From positions 290,741 to 322,390 of the forward strand of contig MU646315.1 of NCBI GenBank assembly GCA_026770585.1: a stretch of DNA of 31,650 nucleotides. Direction: 5' to 3'. Position 1 is the first letter of the stretch, and every line of letters starts with the position of its first letter. The stretch comes from Baffinella frigidus. Taxonomy: Eukaryota > Cryptophyceae > Cryptomonadales > Baffinellaceae. Positions 27,461-31,650 of the stretch are shown one piece after another. The notes beneath the pieces are model-generated. The model saw only the letters and a list, made by a program, of their open reading frames with translations, did not search any database and was not told where the DNA came from. Position numbers and translations under genes: made by a program.

Positions 27461-27960
27461 GCTCGCCCACACACCGAACCACAAGTCAGCCTTTATGAGG
27501 CTCATGGTACCCCATGATTGAAGTATGAGAGCTCCAACCACGGATACCCCAGAGAGAAAACACGATTTACGGATACCCCAGATGTCACAGGAGCCCAACA
27601 GGATTCCAAAGGTGATAGGGATTGTGTGGGGGTGTAAAGTGAGATCAGCCAGACACCAAAGATGAGAGGAAAGAAATGTGGTTGCGTAGGGGTTTGCCCC
27701 AATGTACATAGGTCAGCAAATTTAAGGGGGCGTGTCGTTGGCATATGTTGGGCGAAATTAAAACCTAAAGGACCTAAACAACACAAGTTAGCAATGCACC
27801 GAGTGTATCAAAAATCCCCCGCCTTTCAATAAGGTACCTGTCGGTCGCCATCCCGGCTGGTGTCTACCTTTGAGTGTCCCCACTTTTTCTCCTTCTTAGG
27901 CTACTAGTGATGTAGCGTGCCTTTGAAGGGCTCTCTTCTCTCCTCTCTCCCCCCATCCCT
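27461..27960. other. No gene; one SINE-like copy at 27720-27780
   Basis: 27480-27715 is not in any repeat family I can see and has no exon-like frame I trust. 27720-27780 is a type A copy in plus orientation (gggggcgtgtcgttggcata, tatgttgggcgaaattaaaa, cctaaaggacctaaa). Confidence 0.5.
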
Positions 27961-27964
27961 CTCC

Positions 27965-28605
27965 TCCTTTAGGTCCTTTAGGTTTTAAATGCTCCCAACA
28001 TATGCCAACGACACGCCCTTCCGTAGAAAGGACTGCAGAGAAAGCATTTTTGCTCTCGGATCGCGTTTCGCTCTCCAGTGCACTCTTTCCCCTCTTCCTT
28101 CCTCTCCTCTTTCCTCTCCTCCCCCATCCTACTTCCTCCCTCCCCCTGTTCCTCCCTCCCTCCCGCTCTCCTTTCCTCCGACCTCCTCCTCTTCTCCTTC
28201 TCTTCCCCCACCCCCCCCTCCATCCTTGAGGTCCTTTAGGTTTTAAATGCTCCCAACATATGCCAACGACACGCCCTTCCGTAGAAAGGACTGCAGAGAA
28301 AGCATTTTTGCTTTCGGATCGCGTTTAGCTGTCCAGTGCAGAGGATCGTGAAGAGGAGATACAGGACGACTCTCTTGGGGTCTTTGAGGAGTCCTCAACT
28401 GGGAACACGCTCGCACCGATTCCGTTATTTCCGTTATTTCCGTTATTTCCTTTAGGTCCTGTAGGTTTTAATTTCGATTTATTTCCGATGCTTCCTTGTT
28501 TCGTCCTTTCGTCCTTGAGGTCCTTTAGGTTCTAAATGCTCCCAACATGGCCCAACGACACGCCTTTCCGTAGAAAAGATCTGCAGAAAAAGGATCCTTT
28601 AGGCG
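27965..28605 (-). repeat. Three SINE-like repeat copies, type A, around a CT-rich spacer
   Basis: Copies at 27965-28085, 28230-28375 and 28515-28595. A pyrimidine-rich run (tcctccctccc type) lies at 28085-28225. Confidence 0.85.
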
Positions 28606-29400
28606 ATACCTCTCATAACCTGTCTGAGCCGCACTGCAGGGACGCAATTTGTTTGCCGGACAGGTTATTGAGAGGCATAAGCGATCCGAGCAGGAGGGGT
28701 GTTGCAAGGGACATCAGAACCGCCGGGATGCGAGAAGGGAGAAGCAGCCGCTGGCCATGGCTGCAGGCGCTGATCACCGTCCAGGCTGGGCTGGTGGTCG
28801 TGGGGATACCATCGAACCCATCCTCCCCGGTATCTCTACCATGTTTCGCTGCAACATACGGCATCCCTGGCTTGGGCAGCAACTCGCGGGGCACGGGCTC
28901 GATAACCCGCCAACCATGCAGCCCCCAGCGCTCCCGTGGTGCATCGGCCAGTGGGGGCGCGCTCCGGGGCTCCCGCATGACGATAGCACCGGACCGCAGC
29001 GCGGCCGTGAAAGTCAGCGAGCCGCCATCGCCAGTGCCAGCGCCCGCGAAGCAGGGGAGGAACGTTGCGCGGGTCCAGAAGCCAGTGGATTTCCCAGGAA
29101 TGGAGGAAACCTACGAGGCGTTGCACGTGCGGATCAAGACCGGGATCGACGACAAGCTGCGTACGCCGGGGGTGCAAGTGGGCTCGGACGTGTGGGTTAA
29201 CGACAAGCTACGTCGAGCTGGGACGTGGAGGGAACGGAGCGCCGGCACTCTTGGCCGGGACCCCATCCCCCTGTCCCCCCCGCAAACCGCCGCCGACATT
29301 CAAGAAACAGAAGGAGGTCTCACCCTAACCCCCTCAGCACTTTCCCCTGACCACTACCCCCCCCCGAAACCCGGAACCCGAAACCCGGATCTCGAAACCC
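28606..29400 (+). CDS. Uncharacterised open frame, possible exon(s)
   Basis: GC-rich, non-repetitive DNA between repeat blocks. One plus-strand frame is open throughout. Its best protein-like part is 29060-29235, reading RVQKPVDFPGMEETYEALHV, then RIKTGIDDKL and GSDVWVNDKLRRAG. An acceptor-like gcgaagcag precedes it, and a possible donor C|gtacgc lies after DDKL. That donor would join in phase to the exon at 29593, so it may be an upstream exon of that gene. Minus-strand frames are also open here (for example 28613-28978), so coding status is uncertain. I recognise no family. Confidence 0.3.
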
Positions 29401-29514
29401 ACCGCGGCTGGCCGCCTCTCTCTCTCTCACCCTCTCTCTGTAAAGCGATCATCTCCATTTCTTCTCCCTCACTCGCACACGCACCCCGTCCCTTCCTCCC
29501 TCCCTCCTGGACCT

Positions 29515-30283
29515 GCACCCTAAACCCTAAACCCTGAAACCTAACCCTGAACCCTAAACCCTGAACCCTAAACCCTGCACCCTATCCCACAGAGTCCTAC
29601 TCGACCGCTCCGCCTCCGCCGACGCACTTCACAATGCTCGGGGTAAACCCTAAACCCGAAACCCTAAACCCTGAACCCTGAACCCTGAACCCTAAACCCT
29701 CATCCCCCCAACCCCCAACCCTAAACCATAAACCATAAACCACCAACGATAAACCATACACCATAAACCATAAACCCTAAACTCTAAACCATAAACCCAA
29801 ACCAGAAACTCTAAACCAGAAACCTGAACCTTACCCTAAACCAGGAGCTGCGCCTCGCCTGCCCTTCCTACCTCCACATCCTGCCCCCCGTGGCGAGCGA
29901 CGCTGGTAAACCCCAAACCCTAAACTCTAACCCGGCAACCATGATCCCTCAAACCTACACCCTAAACCCCAAACCTTAAACCCTAAACCCTAAACCCTCA
30001 ACCCTCAACCCTAAACCCTAAACCAGGTTCGCGGCTCTGGGTGACAAACTTTGGGATTGCGCGGACTGGGACGGTAACCTCAAACCTAAACCCTGAACCT
30101 TCAACCCCAAACCCTAAACCCTGAACCCTAAACCCTAAATCCTAAACCCTAAACCCCAAACCCTTAACCCTAAACCCTAAACCCTAAACCCTAAACCCTA
30201 AACCTAAACACCAAACCATAAACCATACACCATAAACCATAGCCAAACCACAAACCACAAACTCAAACGTCAACCATAATCAG
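29515..30283. repeat. Telomere-like introns of the propeller-like gene
   Basis: 29515-29590, 29643-29844, 29906-30026 and 30074-30283 are CCCTAAA-type heptamers in the coding orientation, with a variant accataaaccataa phase at 29720-29790 and 30210-30245. Two of the donors read G|gtaaaccc. Confidence 0.95.
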
Positions 30284-31625
30284 GTGCTGGGGATCGATCT
30301 GACAGGCACGCAGCAAGCGCGGCGGGTAACGACAGAGTTCCAGTGGCCCAACGCCGTCGAACACGTCCCTGCCGGCTCTCTCCCGGTTCACCCCCGCCCG
30401 CGAAAAAATCCTAGCTGTCTCTTGAGAGGGATCCACTTCGTGCGGTCCACTTGTGAGGGTCCACAGGTAGAATGTGACTGGGAGGACAGCGGGTGCCAGG
30501 AGAGGGTATCTGTATCTGTCGCACGTGCCCGCCGGCTCTCTTCTGGTAGACCCTACCCCCCCCACAGAATGTGCACCCCACTAGGAATACAGGTCTCTCT
30601 CTGATTCCTCGTAACCTGCGGGCAGGTTACGGGATCGATCTTCAGACTATTCTCAAGTTGACAATCGCGTTCTGTAGTACAAATCTGTCAACTTTTGAGT
30701 GAAAACGAGCCCCCGGCAGGACGTGACGGGAGGATCGATCCTGGTGGCGGACGGCTTCCTCGTGCCCGGCAAGAGCGACGGCGCCGTCTTCTTTGTAAGT
30801 TGCCGGATTTGTACCACAGACCCAGTATGTCAACTTAGCAATAGTCCGCCAACCCGACGACGGCGCCGTCTTTCTCGTAAGTTGCCGGATTTGTCCCACG
30901 CACCCAGCATGTCAACTTAGCAATAGTCCGCCGACCCGACGACGGCACCGTCTTCCTCGTAAGTTGTCGGATTTGTACCACGCATCCGGCTTGTCAACTT
31001 AGCAATAGACCGCCAACCCGACGGGAGCACCGTCTTTCTCGTGTGCTCCCGCCCCGGACTGTAGTGACTACTGTTTGCTGAAAACCCGGGGCCCGTCGAC
31101 GAACCCTACCGCTGCCTCACTTGGGTTGGGTTTCGGGGTTAGGGATTTGGGGTTAGGGTTTAGGGTTTACTGCTCTGGGCGTAGTCAAGATCCGACACAC
31201 ACCCGCGCCGAGGCAGGAACCTGAATCCTCAACCCTGAACTCTGAACCCTCAACTCCGGACCCCGAACCCTGCACCCTAAAACCTTCACCCTGAACCCTA
31301 AACCGAAACTCTAAACACCCCTGGTCCCAATCCATGACTCTGGGCACAGGGTCTTTGACAAGCCAGGGTGGCGGTTAACTTTGACCCGAATTGACTTTCC
31401 CCTGAATTGACTTAGACGTTTGCATTGACTTTGACCTGGCGGTTGACTTTGCCCTGAATTGACTTCAACCCGGCGGTTGACTTTGTTGACTCTGGGCAGG
31501 TGGCCGATCCGGGGGGTCCGTCAGAGCGGGTCGCGCGAATCTCGCCCCAGAAAAGCGGGGGGTGGTTCTACCACCGCGCGGTGTTTGTGACCATCCAGGG
31601 CCACAAGGGCATCCTCACGGCCCGA
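29593..31625 (+). CDS. Probable beta-propeller-like protein, six exons, truncated at contig end
   Basis: Exons 29593-29642, 29845-29905, 30027-30073, 30284-30385, 30720-30794 and 31500 to the end, all GT-AG with matching phases. Joined pieces read SYSTAPPPPTHFTMLG / ELRLACPSYLHILPPVASDA / SRLWVTNFGIARTGT / VLGIDLTGTQQARRV...QWPNAVEHVPAGSLP / DVTGGSILVADGFLVPGKSD, GAVFF / VADPGGPSERVARISPQKSG, GWFYHRAVFVTIQGHKGILT. The alternation of short beta-strand-like segments with xLWVTNFG, ILVADGF and HKGILTAR turns suggests a propeller (VCBS/FG-GAP or SMP-30-like), but the family is inferred from pattern only. The first phase (one base needed before AGTCC) shows that at least one upstream exon is missing. 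The frame runs into a terminal poly-C, likely an assembly end. Confidence 0.7.
30640..30715. mobile_element. GTTGAC-family element fragment
   Basis: agactattctcaagttgaca...gtcaacttttgagtgaaaac is the core of the family at 16679-16798, here directly before the acceptor of the exon at 30720. Confidence 0.6.
30774..31045 (+). repeat. 83 bp tandem repeat of an exon end, its donor and a MITE part
   Basis: Units begin at about 30774, 30857, 30940 and 31021 (last one partial). Each carries gacggcgccgtcttyytygt, aagttgccggatttgt, then tatgtcaacttagcaatagt and ccgccaacccgac. The first unit's start is the real exon end (SDGAVFF|gtaagt). Later units read DGAVFL|gtaagt and DGTVFL|gtaagt, so the 5' splice site is present three times. 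Confidence 0.85.
31130..31312. repeat. Telomere-like tracts in both orientations
   Basis: TTTAGGG-type at 31130-31168, then CCCTAAA/CCCTGAA-type at 31213-31312, within the last intron of the propeller-like gene. The pair could fold back on itself. Confidence 0.85.
31368..31492. repeat. Tandem TTGACTTTGACC-type repeat
   Basis: Eight or so diverged units of ttgactttgaccyggcgg / ttgactttcccctgaa, ending just upstream of the acceptor tctgggcag|GTGG. Confidence 0.7.
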
Positions 31626-31650
31626 GCGTCCCCCCCCCCCCCCCCCCCCC

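Noticed and set aside
28613-28978. 121-codon minus-strand frame in the GC-rich block
   Set aside because: The plus strand is open over the same bases and neither shows a known domain; kept only as a low-confidence plus-strand note.

Overview
The window is eukaryotic nuclear DNA. The genes are cut into many short exons (about 45 to 100 bp) joined by canonical GT-AG introns. There are C2H2 zinc-finger genes, a eukaryote-specific scavenger decapping enzyme, and dense short dispersed repeats. Most introns in the right half are filled with degenerate telomere-type DNA of the (CCCTAAA)n / (TTTAGGG)n type. That telomere type occurs in plants and several algal and protist lineages (for example dinoflagellates and chromerids). 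I cannot fix the species. A run of ten N at 17157-17166 flanked by poly-G, and a terminal poly-C run, mark it as a draft assembly contig.

Layout. 1-600 is microsatellite. 733-1833 (minus) is a seven-finger C2H2 gene with an in-frame TAA inside finger 5. 1850-9800 has no gene I can defend: it holds dispersed repeats, palindromic MITE-like elements and a 0.8 kb telomere-like tract (5281-6055). 10227-10763 (plus) is a four-finger C2H2 gene. 10.9-13.9 kb is repeats: a palindromic element family, a ~172 bp minisatellite between two ~45 bp repeat clusters, and a perfect-looking palindrome at 13623-13780.

13910-22948 (minus) is the best-resolved gene, a DcpS-type scavenger mRNA decapping enzyme. 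I reconstructed it as 12 exons whose splice phases all agree (311 codons with one of the alternative last exons). It ends in the HIT motif HLHVH and the C-terminal helix region. 23312-24870 (plus) holds four in-phase exons of a helical-repeat (TPR-like) protein. 26-28.6 kb is a cluster of one SINE-like repeat family with a 620 bp terminal-inverted-repeat element inserted in it. 29593 to the end (plus) holds six in-phase exons of a probable beta-propeller-like protein, cut off at the contig end.

The most interesting theme is that individual exons, or splice-site-proximal parts of exons, have been copied in place. DcpS exon 5 is present three times, one copy lying in the loop of a long inverted repeat. 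The DcpS terminal exon is present three times plus two stubs, and each full copy has an open frame and an in-phase acceptor. Exons 4 and 9 have partial copies, and both plus-strand genes show copied exon ends with their 5' splice sites. The telomere-like intron DNA is nearly always CCCTAAA on the coding strand, and several 5' splice sites are built from it (GTAAACCC). Together this suggests a genome where telomere-type repeats and palindromic elements seed introns and duplicate exons.
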